Shown piece by piece: positions 11,956 to 22,621 of a DNA stretch of 64,000 bases. The stretch spans positions 1 to 64,000 of the forward strand of contig JAJTUP010000070.1 in NCBI GenBank assembly GCA_021399435.1. Direction: 5' to 3'. Position numbers and translations under genes: made by a program. This stretch comes from Diaporthe sp. PMI_573 (lineage: Eukaryota > Ascomycota > Sordariomycetes > Diaporthales > Diaporthaceae). The first letter of the stretch is position 1. Each line of letters begins with the position of its first letter. The notes under the pieces were generated by a model. It did not search any database. It saw only the letters and a list, made by a program, of their open reading frames with translations, and was not told where the DNA came from.

Positions 11956-14333
11956 TTAACACGTAGTTGCTCCACTGATGTCTTCGGTATCTGCACTCAT
12001 GTCTGGCCAGTATGTGTTTGGGAGGTAATCATCTCGGACGGCAAATTCCAAAGAGGTGAAGTCCATCACCGGCTGGCACAAGAGCTCTTGAAAGGACGGC
12101 TGCTGCTGTTCCGACCAAGGCATTCCCGATGCCGGTACCACCCCACCAGCGAAGCTGCCCTCAAGTTGCGAAATAGACCCTTGGGGGCCGTGCTTTGTTG
12201 CGTCATCGGATTGCGACTTGGGGTCAATTTTCAAGTGGGCCAGCATGGTTGCCTCTATTGCGTCGACATGCCGGCTGCATTCTTGAGCCACCAGGTTCCC
12301 TGCCGTCTTCAGCTGCTCTAGCAGACGGGACGCCTCTTCGTAGAACTCCCGATCTTGGCGACTGCCTATTCCTTCCAACAGGCTGGAAACTGCGAGTATG
12401 ATTAAAGACGAAAATAAAGACTGCGTGTAGAAGCAATCGAAGGTCACGAAGTTCCCGTCGATCCAAGCTCGTATAAGGAGTCTTATCGAGTGACGAGCAG
12501 ACCGTATGCATGCTTGTGAAAGTTCCGTTGCGCTGGATGGAATCTTGGGTGATGTATTAGACGAGTCGACGCGTGAAGCCTCAATCTGAAGGCGTAAAGT
12601 GTGTAGTAGAAGTGGCCTAGTGGCCAGAATAATGTACTAATGAGGATCAGCCTGGTTTCGAAATCTGGGGAAAGGAGAGGCACAACCTGATAGAAACGTA
12701 GGTGAAGGGACACAATTTGAAGCTCATGATGCTCGTCCAGGGACTTTTCTTCAATTTGGAACCGGCGAGGTAGAGCTTCATACCAGGATTGGAGATCGTT
12801 GAGGCAGGCCTGGGCGCGGCTCGAGACGTCTGCGCAAGTGCCCTCAGCCTGTTTTTTGACATTATAGACAAATCGAATGACGGAGCTTAGCAGCCTAGCT
12901 AGCGTTACGTTCGCAATGTGGTATTCAGCGTCTCCAAAACTATCACTTGGAGTAGACGTAGGTACTTCGGAAGGGAGGTCAAGGTCAATGTCTTCGTCTT
13001 GAATTGCTGGTGGATGGTTTAGCTTGGCCGCAAATATTCGATCAAGAACAAAGGCCGTCCAGAAGAGGCGTTTCCGATGTTCCCTTATCCTGGGATCTGG
13101 CAACTGAGATTCTGGGACGTTCAGGTGCAGGCCGATGACAATAGCTGTACGCGTGGCTGTACCTGCAAAGAGGTACGCACTGTATCGTCGGTTCAGAGTC
13201 ATGGAGTAGAAAGACTATTTAGTTATTAGTCATGCCCAGACCAAATGAAAGGTCTGGCTCACCAAGAGAAGATAGAGCTCGACACACTCAACTTCAGGGC
13301 GCTCGTCGAGATATGCCAACGCCTTGGTTGCTTGCGCGAAGTATGCCATGCCGGGAAATCCATTAACACCGATTGACTTGGTGATGTAGAGCTCTCCAAT
13401 AGCAAATAAAGCCCAGCTTCTGCATCGCAGAATGGTGCCAATGCGATTTGAATTATGATTTACCTGCTCCCAAGCTTCTTCAGCTGCTGCTCGTTGCACG
13501 ATGTGGTAACAACGACCAATGTATCTCATAGCAGCCTCGAGCAGAAACTTGGCGTGAGAGGGGCTGGGCCATGGGACGTTGACATCAGCCAGCGACATCA
13601 AAGACTCGTTCGTAGCATGATTCAGTCGTAGGAGGTGGTTGGGTTCGGGAATTGATGGGTTTGAGATGACTTGGCGAAATCGAGTTGCGAATGCGGCATC
13701 GGCGGCCTCACCGATGAGGACGGGACTTTTGAAGATGTTCAAGCTGTCGAACCAGGGGCCAGTACTCACGGCTGGACTCGTCTCGGTTTTCCCATCTGCC
13801 GGATCAACGGATAAGTCCCGCTTAGCATCGCTGGAGGATTGAAGTGATTGTAGAGTGGAATCTTGCGATGGATTCGTGTTATGGGCATGATCGTCCTCGG
13901 TGGCATGGCTTTCGGCTGACTTCGGCTGGGTGTCAATTTGTCGCTTCAGTATCTCAATCTCCTGGAACAAATTGTCCAGGAGACTTGAATCTCGGAATAT
14001 TAGGAGAAGTCCACGTCGCGAGCTGGGCTGCCGAGCTAACATATCCACTCACCTCTGTGGAACCTTGACAGTTCTATTTCTTTGTGGGTAAGAGCATTCA
14101 ATTGCCTTCTCTGACTGTTGACAATTCTGGCAAGGACGGCCTCCGCTACACTTCACTTTTCTCTCGTGGCATCGATAACATCTATTAGAGTTGAGCGTGT
14201 GACAATGATGCTGGCTCAGGGCTGTGTGGCATTGTCTGCGAATGACGTACGCAATGATTTTCCCTGTGGGCAGCATGCTTCGAGCACTACGGGCGGCGGC
14301 GCTTGGACGTCTTGATTCCGGGCCCCTCGGCAT
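11956..14333 (-). CDS. Zn2Cys6 fungal transcription factor (Fungal_trans type), five exons
   Basis: I model exons 14333-14251, 14181-14053, 13983-13263, 13214-12687 and 12636-11956. All phases match and the product is 713 residues. Splicing out intron 1 creates the zinc cluster: C29-x2-C32-x6-C39-x5-C45-x2-C48-x8-C57. A short linker and a likely dimerisation coiled coil follow (LLDNLFQEIEILKRQ, exon 3). The middle-homology Fungal_trans domain includes LNRRYSAYLFAGTATRTA and LHLNVPESQL near the start of exon 4. It continues through RFYQYIILATRPLLLHTL across intron 4 and FVTFDCFYTQ in exon 5. The whole reading frame is open, so the gene appears functional. It is transcribed divergently from the ammonia-lyase-like gene 454 bp away, which makes that gene and the aminotransferase likely targets. 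Target specificity is unknown. Confidence 0.88.
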
Positions 14334-14787
14334 CTTGCCTCTACATGCCGAAGCCTGAACGCTATCAGAAACGATATGGTCTCGAGAACCTTACGAGATA
14401 TCGTGTCATGTAACTTGGCGTCTTGAGAAAAGCTTAGATGATCTGTTTCGTGAGATGTGAGGACAAGACAACAGGGCCTGATAATTCGAAACCACTCTCG
14501 GTGTGAACTGCGGGCGCTAGCACCTTTCGCCGAGGTTAGTACGCATGAGTCAATCACCAATTCGGCACACTGGTAACATGCCGAAGTCAAGGCTGACTGG
14601 CTGGCTGACTCATCTCATTCAGGGAAACCTAGGTGTTTGGTGTCAAGCGTTCGGGTAATTATCGGATATGTCTACTAGTAGTGGCAGCAAACTTATAAGA
14701 CCTTGATCACCATGAGAGAATCATTCCATACTTTTGATGTTGTCCATCTAATTCGTTGGGTCTTCTTTCCTTCCAAGATAATCAAAC
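14334..14787. promoter_or_regulatory. Divergent intergenic region between regulator and ammonia-lyase gene
   Basis: This 454-bp gap separates the start codons of two genes pointing away from each other, so it should contain both promoters. A TATA-like CTTATAAG lies at about 14692-14699, upstream of the rightward gene. I could not identify an inverted CGG site that would stand out as the zinc-cluster operator. Confidence 0.5.
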
Positions 14788-16062
14788 ATGACTATTGTCG
14801 ATCACTATCATTATCACAGCACCCGCAGGCTGTCGAAAGCTACAGAAGAGGCCGCTGCCAACTGCGTATCAAATCTCAGCAACTGGACAGCTGCCGTTCA
14901 AGAGATTCAGACCTGGCCCGAATATGAGCCGCAACCATTGCGAAGCTTGCCTCGGCTTGCAAAAAAGTTGGCTCTAGGCGACGTCTATGTGAAGGACGAA
15001 AGTAAACGCTTCGGCACAAAACTTGGCTCTTTCAAGGCGCTCGGGGCACCATATGCGGTGTATCGAATCCTCGCGGACGAAGTCCAACGCCAGACCGGCA
15101 TTCGCCCTTCATCGGCCGAGCTTCGCACCCGTAAATATCATCGCATCACCCAGCTGGTGACCGTTTGTGTCGCGACGGACGGAAATCAAGGCCGGGGGCT
15201 CGCGTATGGAGCGAAAGTCTTTGGATGCCGCTGTGTTGATTACATCCATAGCCATGTCAGTGCTGAGCGTGGAAGAAGGATGATGGATTTTGGCGCCATC
15301 GTTATTCGAATCGATGGGGAGTATGAGGCGTCTGTGGAACGAGCCAAAGAGGACGCGCGGATGAACGGGTGGCATTTCGTCAGCAGCACGTCTTGGACTG
15401 ATTTCGACCACGGCATACCCCAGGATGTCATGAACGCATACATGGTTGTTGTTGAAGAGGCACTCAGCATGCTACCTAGCATCGAGACTATCACCCATGT
15501 CTTTGTTTGTGGGGGTGTGGGCAGTATTGCCGCAGCTGTCTTCATGGGATTCTATAAGCGTTTTCGCCAAATTGGAGCAGGAGAGAGCACCATTGTGCTT
15601 CCTCGCTTCGTCGTTGTTGAACCGGCTGAGGCAGACTGCTTGTTTCAAAGCGCAAAGGCAGGAGAAATGAGGTTGAGCGAGGGTAACCTCCAAACATTAA
15701 TGGCTGGGCTTGCGTGTCGGGGCCCGGCTCCCGCTGCTTGGAAGATTCTTGACTGGCTTGCTAGCGATTTTGTCGCTGTGCCCGATTCTGTCGCTGTTAA
15801 GGGGATGCGAGTCTTGGCAGAAGGGGAGCATGGTGATATTCCGGTTGTTTGTGGAGAATCATCGGCTGCAAACATGGGCGTTCTGCTGAAGGCTGGCAGT
15901 GACACAGCTTTGCGCGAGAGGCTGGGTCTGAACGAAACTAGCCGGTGCCTGATATTTGCACTGGAGGGTGCAACAGATCCTAAGATTTACGGGGAGCTTG
16001 TGGGGAAATCACCTGAAGATGTATTCAGGGCACAGGGCGACTTTTTGAATTTGCACGGGTGA
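14788..16062 (+). CDS. Diaminopropionate ammonia-lyase-like PLP enzyme
   Basis: This intact 424-residue frame belongs to the fold-type II PLP enzymes and most resembles 2,3-diaminopropionate ammonia-lyase (DpaL/YgeX), which converts diaminopropionate to pyruvate and ammonia. Lys83 in GSFKALGAPYA is the expected Schiff-base lysine. ATDGNQGRGLAYGAKVFG (129-146) matches the family's ATDGNHGRG signature, with Asp131 at the second catalytic position. VCGGVGSIAAAV (240-251) is the phosphate-binding glycine loop. The C-terminal EGATDP motif is also family-like. No targeting signal is seen. A threonine dehydratase or another ammonia-lyase activity is a possible alternative. The divergent Zn2Cys6 gene and the downstream aminotransferase suggest a small amino-acid utilisation or synthesis module. 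Confidence 0.85.
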   Translation: MTIVDHYHYHSTRRLSKATEEAAANCVSNLSNWTAAVQEIQTWPEYEPQPLRSLPRLAKKLALGDVYVKDESKRFGTKLGSFKALGAPYAVYRILADEVQRQTGIRPSSAELRTRKYHRITQLVTVCVATDGNQGRGLAYGAKVFGCRCVDYIHSHVSAERGRRMMDFGAIVIRIDGEYEASVERAKEDARMNGWHFVSSTSWTDFDHGIPQDVMNAYMVVVEEALSMLPSIETITHVFVCGGVGSIAAAVFMGFYKRFRQIGAGESTIVLPRFVVVEPAEADCLFQSAKAGEMRLSEGNLQTLMAGLACRGPAPAAWKILDWLASDFVAVPDSVAVKGMRVLAEGEHGDIPVVCGESSAANMGVLLKAGSDTALRERLGLNETSRCLIFALEGATDPKIYGELVGKSPEDVFRAQGDFLNLHG

Positions 16063-16950
16063 GAGGGAGCATTTTACTTTCCGACATGCCGTACTATCTG
16101 AAAGTTGTCTTGAAAATGAGCCGAAGAATCAATCTAGTGTCAATTCCTGGCTTCACACGATGCATGGGCTGATGTGAGTACCAATATCTTGGTGTCATTC
16201 CACTGCTGAAAGTCAAGCTGGGGCTGTCCATCTGCAAGTTAATAACCACTATTGCATTTTCAAGACATTCAATTGAGTTCTGTGATACCGTTGTACTTAT
16301 TCAGAGAACTAGATCCGATAAGGCAAATGGCGCTGGCCTCGGTACACACAAATCATTCTATCTGGAGCGTGGGCTACGTCAACAGGGCTCTCACTGTCAC
16401 CTTCAGTGGGTTTCCTGCCTCAAGAGCACGTGCAGCAGAGTTGAGTTTGGCTCCACGGGAATCGGGCCGGTCCAATGGCCTGTAACTACTTTCAGACCGG
16501 AATTCGGCTATCTGCCTGCAAAGCCTCAGGCCAGACTCGTTAGAAAACGTACACTCGGCAACATGGTTGTGTCGCCGAGCGCCAAGGCCTCGGTGCTAGT
16601 ACGCGAAGCCGTCACGGTCTTGATGAAAGTAAGTGACAGGCGTGATGTTGACTAGTAATACCCCATGTATTGACTGCCAAAATACGGCGAAAGAATTTGG
16701 ATGCCTTTCCAAAGGGGGATATGCAACGGGACGGCGGCACCGAAAGCTTTCCCCGACGACTCACTTTTGTCCCTGCCCGCCGAAAAGGAGGAAACGAAAC
16801 AGATCAGGCCAGGTTCTAGTATCCGATTTCGGCGTTCACGCGTTGCTGTGTGCAAACTGACAGGCTATGAATTTGTTGATTAAAAAGAGTACTTGCCAGT
16901 GAGTTGACCTGGAATCGTGTGACAGAAAAGACCAGCAACGCAAGGCGGCC
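16063..16950. other. Intergenic region upstream of the aminotransferase
   Basis: About 890 bases without a supported gene. The short frames at 16252-16485 and 16633-16883 lack any recognisable domain. The distal part should contain the aminotransferase promoter; no distinctive motif is visible. Confidence 0.4.
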
Positions 16951-18146
16951 ATGGCTTCTGACGGAGAACAGCCGTTGCGGGCTTGCGAGCTGATTTACAC
17001 CCACACGACCAAACCCCAACCCGTGCCGAAGAAAGAAACGATCTTGTCGTCTGATCAGAGCATATGCACAGATCATATGGTCGTTGCAACATGGAAACAT
17101 GGCGTCGGGTGGTCGAAGCCTGAGCTGAAGCCCTACGGTCCCCTCAGTCTGCTGCCGACTGCATCTTGCCTGCACTATGCCACTGAGTGCTTCGAGGGTC
17201 TGAAGGCCTACCGCGGCCATGACGGCCAACTAAGAGTCTTCCGTATCGAGCACAATGTTGCTCGGCTCAGAACGTCGGCTGCTCGCATTTCTCTCCCACT
17301 CTTTGAGCCTGAGGAGGTCAAAAAGCTCATTCTCAGCCTCCTGTCAGTGGATGCTGCCCGCTGGCTTCCCAAAGACCGTGCTGGTGACTTCCTTTACATT
17401 CGCCCCACCATCATCGGTACTTCGGCCCAACTCGGTGTTAAAGCGCCCAGGGAAGCAATGCTGTTCATCGTCCTGGCCTACATGCCGCCACTCGATACAC
17501 CCCCAGGAGGTCTGCGCCTGTATTGTTCCCCAGAGGACACAGTGCGAGCCTGGGTTGGCGGTTTTGGATACGCGAAAATCGGAGCCAATTATGGTCCTTC
17601 GGTGATGGTTCTCAAGGAAGCAGTTGCTCGGGGATATCATCAGGTCTTGTGGCTCTACGGCGAGAATGGCGAATGCACTGAAGCCGGAGGATGCAATTTC
17701 TTCGTTGTGTGGGTACGCAAGGATGGCAAGAAGGAGCTCATCACCGCGCCACTGAACGACACGATCCTGGACGGCGTCACGAGACGGAGTTGTCTTGAGT
17801 TGGCAAAGGAGAGACTCGCGCCTGAACTAGAAGTCACGGAGCGTAAGTTCACAATCGAGGAAATCAAGGAAGCTGCTGCTGAGGGCTGTCTTCTGGAGTC
17901 TTTTGCTGCTGGCACTGCTGTAAGTACCGAACGGTATCTTCCAACTTGACTGCCACGTACTGACAGAACCAGTACTTCATTTCTGCTGTGTCCCGCATCC
18001 ACTATAGAGGACATGACATCAGCGTGCCGATGGGTGAGAGCGGTTACGGTGCAGAGATCACTACAACCTTAAAGCGATGGCTTTCTGAGATCATGTATGG
18101 GGTGACCGAGAACCCGTGGGCTAAAGTTGTCCCTATATCAGCCTGA
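16951..18146 (+). CDS. Branched-chain amino acid aminotransferase (class IV), two exons
   Basis: Exon 1 is 16951-17919 and exon 2 is 17973-18146, giving 380 residues; the single frame that stops at 17949 reads into the intron. The intron starts GTAAGT. Two phase-0 acceptors lie six bases apart; the second (ending at 17972) gives GTA-YFISAVSRIHYRG, which fits the family best. Family landmarks include CFEGLKAYRG (80-89), RPTIIGTSAQLGV (151-163) and the PLP lysine, Lys209, in GFGYAKIGANYGP. TEAGGCNFFVVW occupies the usual cofactor-binding E-x-G-x-x-N-x-F region. The enzyme would interconvert Leu/Ile/Val with their 2-oxo acids using glutamate/2-oxoglutarate. No obvious mitochondrial presequence is present, so it may be cytosolic. 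Such extra copies often sit in secondary-metabolite clusters. Confidence 0.92.
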
Positions 18147-18587
18147 GGGAACGAGAAGAGGAAAGGTTACCCTCGTGGGAAAGGAAATGCACAAGTACAT
18201 AAAACAATATAGACACAGACTTTGAATTGCGTGTATTCCGTGTTTCACCCCGGCTTCAACCAGATTCATCGGGATGCCTATGCACGCCAGACCATGCAGG
18301 TTTAAGTTGCCAAATATGGGTCAGGCAGTTGCTATATCCTTCTATTCTAAAAATCCGTCCATAATGTATTATCTTGCTCTTAACGTCTCACTGCCCACAC
18401 CTTTGCCGCCATGATCCTGAAACCAGCCAATAGAGGACTTCGAATAATCAGCTCGAACACATCATCACGGTCCCTCTTCAGTCAGGATTTCCACGTATGA
18501 TCATTCCCTCGTATCACGCTTTTGACCGCTGCAAAACTAGTGCAAAGGTGATACCACCACTTGCAGTAGGCACGTTGTCTTATATCG
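18147..18587. other. Intergenic gap between convergent genes
   Basis: About 440 bases between two convergent genes; only 3' flanking sequence is expected, and I see no structure in it. Confidence 0.4.
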
Positions 18588-18979
18588 TCACGCCTCGATA
18601 CGCTGGTCGGCATCGTTGTGGTGTAGGTATGTTCCATGAGTCTCTACTCGGTTCTAGAAGAGTGATAACACTGATTAACAAAACCGCACATATCGAGGAA
18701 TGGAATGAACGGTGATATCATACTTACAAATGAGTATGTTGCAGACATACGCATGGTAGACATGTGCACGGGGTGGCTTGGCGAGCGGAGGACAGTAGCC
18801 TCTAGGGCGACAGGCAGCGGGTGATGTAGAGGCAGGCGCTGAAGAGCCTCATTTGGACGCCCGCGACGAGTCCTCCACTGCTTAAATCGTGGTCTGAGGA
18901 CACGAATGAAAAACCATGCTCCAGGGACACACATAATGAAGAGGGTCACCACAGCTATGATGGCGTTGGTGTTGAGCAT
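18588..18979 (-). CDS. Small single-pass membrane protein of unknown function, two exons
   Basis: I model exon 1 as 18979-18728 and exon 2 as 18653-18588, giving 105 residues. The 74-nt intron begins GTAAGT, contains a GTTAAT-type branch region and ends TTCTAG; the phase is 0. Unspliced, the frame would read into the intron. One strong hydrophobic segment lies at residues 6-27 (IIAVVTLFIMCVPGAWFFI core). It is followed by a basic stretch, RPRFKQWRTRRGRP, which predicts a short lumenal or outer N-terminus and a cytosolic tail. I recognise no family. An upstream in-frame start at 19057 is possible but would add an ordinary-looking tail. Confidence 0.55.
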
Positions 18980-19189
18980 TGTCGATGACAGTTGAATGGT
19001 ATATATGCAAGGTAATGAGGCAGAGTGGGTAGAGCACGAGGGTGACTTTTGAAGCATTGAGATAGTCAGATAATGGGCTCCAATGCCTCAATAGAGCTCG
19101 AGGATGTGGCTACCCTTTATATTACTCCATCTTTCTGATTTCCGCCGTTTTCCTCTCGACTCTTTCCACCTCAACTCAGCCTAGCCGAC

Positions 19190-19830
19190 ATGCCCTGGAT
19201 TTTGGATGACCCTGGCGAACAAGTTGACAGGCCTTCCCGTTCATTCTCCTACTGGTCACGTCAATGGAAATTGGATGCCCCTGGTCTTGCTGGCTTCTGA
19301 ATACGTGTTGCTATTGCCACAGCTTTGGGAGTCCATGGGCCGAACAAATCTGATTTGGCTCTGGGCAAAGCTGCAATATTTGGACAACCCCTGAAGCTGT
19401 GACGCGATCCGTAAAGGTAAGATCCGGCCCAAAGTTTTGGACAGCCCCTGCCATCACATTTGGGAAGAATCCGATGTCCCCATGCACATGCGACATGTGG
19501 GATTCAAGTAAGCTTTGGATGGCCCCTGTCGCATACTACAGAGGGCGGTGCAGGGCTGGTCAGGCTCCTACAGCCAGCATACATTGGATAGCCCCTGCCT
19601 TTACATTTGGAAAGAACCTGATGCCCCCATGCATTGTGCAACATACGGGATCCAATCGAGCTATGGATGGCCCCTGCCGCATGCAGGGGGCAGTGCAGGT
19701 TCTCACAGCCAGCACACATTGGACAACCCCGGTTTCTCAAAAAGTAAGCATGTGTCGTACAAACCTGAGCGTCAGGTGCCCCACAATGGATGGGTCCAGC
19801 AAATCAGCAGTCGGAGAAATTGGATAACCC
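19190..19830. repeat. Degenerate tandem repeat tract, unit about 140 bp
   Basis: A motif close to TTGGAYARCCCCTG recurs many times. The clearest full units begin at 19437, 19584 and 19719, so the periods are 147 and 135 bp. Units share ACATTTGGRAAGAA, a CCCCATGCA segment and CACAGCCAGCA. Shorter copies of the core lie on both sides (19203, 19270, 19379, 19827). The frames that cross it are by-products of the repeat. Confidence 0.7.
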
Positions 19831-20081
19831 CTGCACGTTGCCCGCCAGTTCCTGGTGGCGTATAAGCCACCAGCTGAGTAAAGCTCTGTGCGGTCACAAC
19901 CTCAGTCTTCCATGCCTCCCTCCAATTTTTCTTAGCCGGAGCAAGAGTCCAGTTCAATGACCACGAAGGTTGACGTCTTTTACTGCTTTTACCCTCAACT
20001 GCCTCAGGAGGCAAAGTGGCTGAAGCCTCAAGTCAGCCAGTTCCGCATCATTTGCTGGACATAATCAGACCTCCAATTTGG

Positions 20082-22205
20082 ATGGCACGCACCAAGCGTC
20101 CCCGCTCTTCTGAGATGCCTTCCCCTCCTCGATCTTTAGCGCAAAAACGCACTCGCATTGGTGATTCGAAGAACGTCAAAAAAAAGGAATGGAAATGGGT
20201 CTATCAGCACGTGCGTTGGCGAGACAAAAACCACATGGAGACCAGGTTCTATATCCATGGGGTTGAGTGCGATCACAAAACTGTGCGCAGGAAACTTTGC
20301 AGGGCAGGCGGACACAAGGAGACGCCCGTGGAAGGTATGCAGATAGTGGCACCTGGTCTAACTTGCCCCAGTCAGAACTAACAAGAGTAATTAGAAGAGG
20401 GGAAACTGCCCCAGCTGCCAGAGTACATAGAGCTAAAACCGCCAATACGCAAACGTATCCCAGTCCCAAACATTGATTTTGTCGATGCCGAAGCGAACGC
20501 GGAGCCCTTACTGCAGCGACCGAATGAGCACTCCGTGCCCACATCCTCGGGGACACAAAGTCCAGACGCAAATTCTGACATATACGACAGTGAATCGAAT
20601 TCGGAGGACGATGAGGATGATATGGAAGTAGCTTGTGAGGCTTTCCTGCGCAATCTACCCATCTCAGAGATTTGCGATTACTGTCGGGGGCCATGGTGGT
20701 ATGGTTATACAACGACATGCAGCTTCGATATAGAACCGTTCGGGTTCGTCACGGCCCAGGCAGGAGATTCTCTTGGAACTTTTGCCGACAGGTTATTCAA
20801 CTCAGGACATCCGGGACGTCCCAAGAGTCACTTTGAGGTGTTCCGCATGTTAGCCGATAAAACGAAAGTTTCGACCAGCCACTTCTTGGAAACCGTTGTC
20901 CGAAAAGCAGGCAGAAACAAGGTCGATATGTTGGCATACTTCTTTCGTGATATCGACTTCCTCGACTTTGGCGCCAGGGCATTGGGAACAGCAGCGTACC
21001 GGAACGATTTCGAAGTTGTGAATATGCTCCTGGATAAACAGGTGGACATCAACGGCAGGGTTTTGCGTCCCCATTCCACCCCGTGCTGCCGCTGTGAGAT
21101 AAATGTCCTGGCATATGCTCAACTGCCGCGATTTGATGAGGAGGGGCTAGGTGCCAACGACGAAATGATAGCATACTTGGTTGGTCGAGGAGCAGAAAAG
21201 TCGATGGAGGTCAATGCGTGTCTTCTGGGCCTCCTAGACTGTGTTCTGCGGCACAACGGCCTCCAGGAGTATATTTTCATACCCAAAGTTCGAGCAATTG
21301 TTGAACGAATTCATGGTTTCGCCGACGAGGATTGCGAGACTGGGTCCGTCCTGGAGACTTGCATACTCGAAGACGAGGATGAGGAGCTTATTGAGAGCCG
21401 ACATCAGGTGTTTGAATATCTCCTCCACCAAGGAGCCAAAACATCCTCCGGATCGCCACTCGCAGCACTGATCTATAGGGATGGTCCATGGAATCTCATT
21501 GAGAAGCTGCTCGCAAAGACTGAGAATATCAATGCTTACTGCGACTCGGTCACTTCCATTGATTGGGACTTAATATTCACCATGAAACCTCGGCCTTACA
21601 ATATGACTCAGTCCGTGAGCCCACTACAAGCCGCGACCTTGCGTGGAGAGGAGCGAATAATACGCTATCTGCTGGAGAAAGGTGCTGATGTCAATTGTCC
21701 GGCACGAAGTTCTTGCGGAGTGACACCGTTACAAGCAATTTGTTTCGCGTGCGATCTACGTCGCACGACGAAGATGGAAATCGTGAAGTTGTTTCTCGAA
21801 CACGGGGCGAATGTCAACGCCGCGCCAGCCTGGAACCTGGGACTTAGCGCATTACAAGCGGCGGCGTTCGTAGGCGACCTAGAAGTTGCCAAACTCCTCG
21901 TTTCCCACGACGCAGATGTCAACGCACCCGCTTGCAAATATGGTGGAGGAACGGCACTGGCACTAGCTGCCAGGAAAGGGTACAAGAATATGGTTCGATA
22001 TCTCTTGGAAGTGGGTGCAGCGATCCCTGCTGCCGGCGTGCAAATTTCCTCTTCGGGAGTTACGTATGAGGACAACAGGCTGATTACGGACCTTCTCGGT
22101 ATCTCTGCTTCGGATTTAGAAGCGATGCATGGCAGCAATGGTATTCCTTCACGAGACTATTATGAGTACAAGGATGACTGGCAAAACGATCCGACTTACA
22201 TGTAG
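20082..22205 (+). CDS. Ankyrin-repeat protein with a partial Clr5-like N-terminus, two exons
   Basis: Exon 1 is 20082-20334 and exon 2 is 20395-22205. The 60-nt intron starts GTATGC, has a GAACTAAC branch site and ends ATTAG. The product is 687 residues. Near residues 30-75, WKWVYQHVRWRDKN and FYIHGVECDHKTVRRK resemble the second half of Clr5-domain proteins; the DNA-binding-like first half is absent. An acidic linker follows, then ankyrin repeats in the C-terminal third, including SPLQAATLRGEERIIRYLL, EIVKLFLEHGANVNA, EVAKLLVSHDADVNA and GTALALAARKGYKNMVRYLL. Clr5-ankyrin proteins are common, highly variable fungal accessory proteins, probably involved in protein-protein interactions. The function is unknown. 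Confidence 0.85.
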
Positions 22206-22621
22206 GGCTGGAGTGGGTAAGGACGTTGTTACGAATGACATTTCACTTCACAAAGTTGGCAAGATGATAGTCTGAAACCTGATGTCCTTGCGCAGATCTT
22301 TTTCAGTGATCTCAGACATCGATATTGTTTGAAATCTAATGTCAAAATACTATAGTCCTGTGTACTTTCTCTTTGATCAATTATACTATCCTATTCCATC
22401 TAGAGATAGAAGCAGCGACTTGGAGCTGATGATGGTATATATAGCCACAAGCTAGTGCTAATCACACGGTCGGATAAATATCATCCGCTTGAGAACCAGG
22501 CTTATCGCCTACCCCACACCGCTTTGAAACTGTACACATGACCCTGCAAACACGATCCAAAAAGGGTAGAGACATCGATAGGTTGTGCATTGAGATCTTA
22601 CAACTCTGAAGGTTGCCTGAG
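22206..22621. other. Intergenic gap
   Basis: About 400 AT-leaning bases between the ankyrin gene and a broken acetyltransferase; no feature seen. Confidence 0.4.

Noticed and set aside
15109..15905. Minus-strand frames opposite the ammonia-lyase-like gene
   Set aside because: Antisense by-products of a conserved enzyme gene.
19399..19865. Overlapping plus-strand frames of 116-142 residues
   Set aside because: They are created by the ~140-bp tandem repeat and change frame with it.
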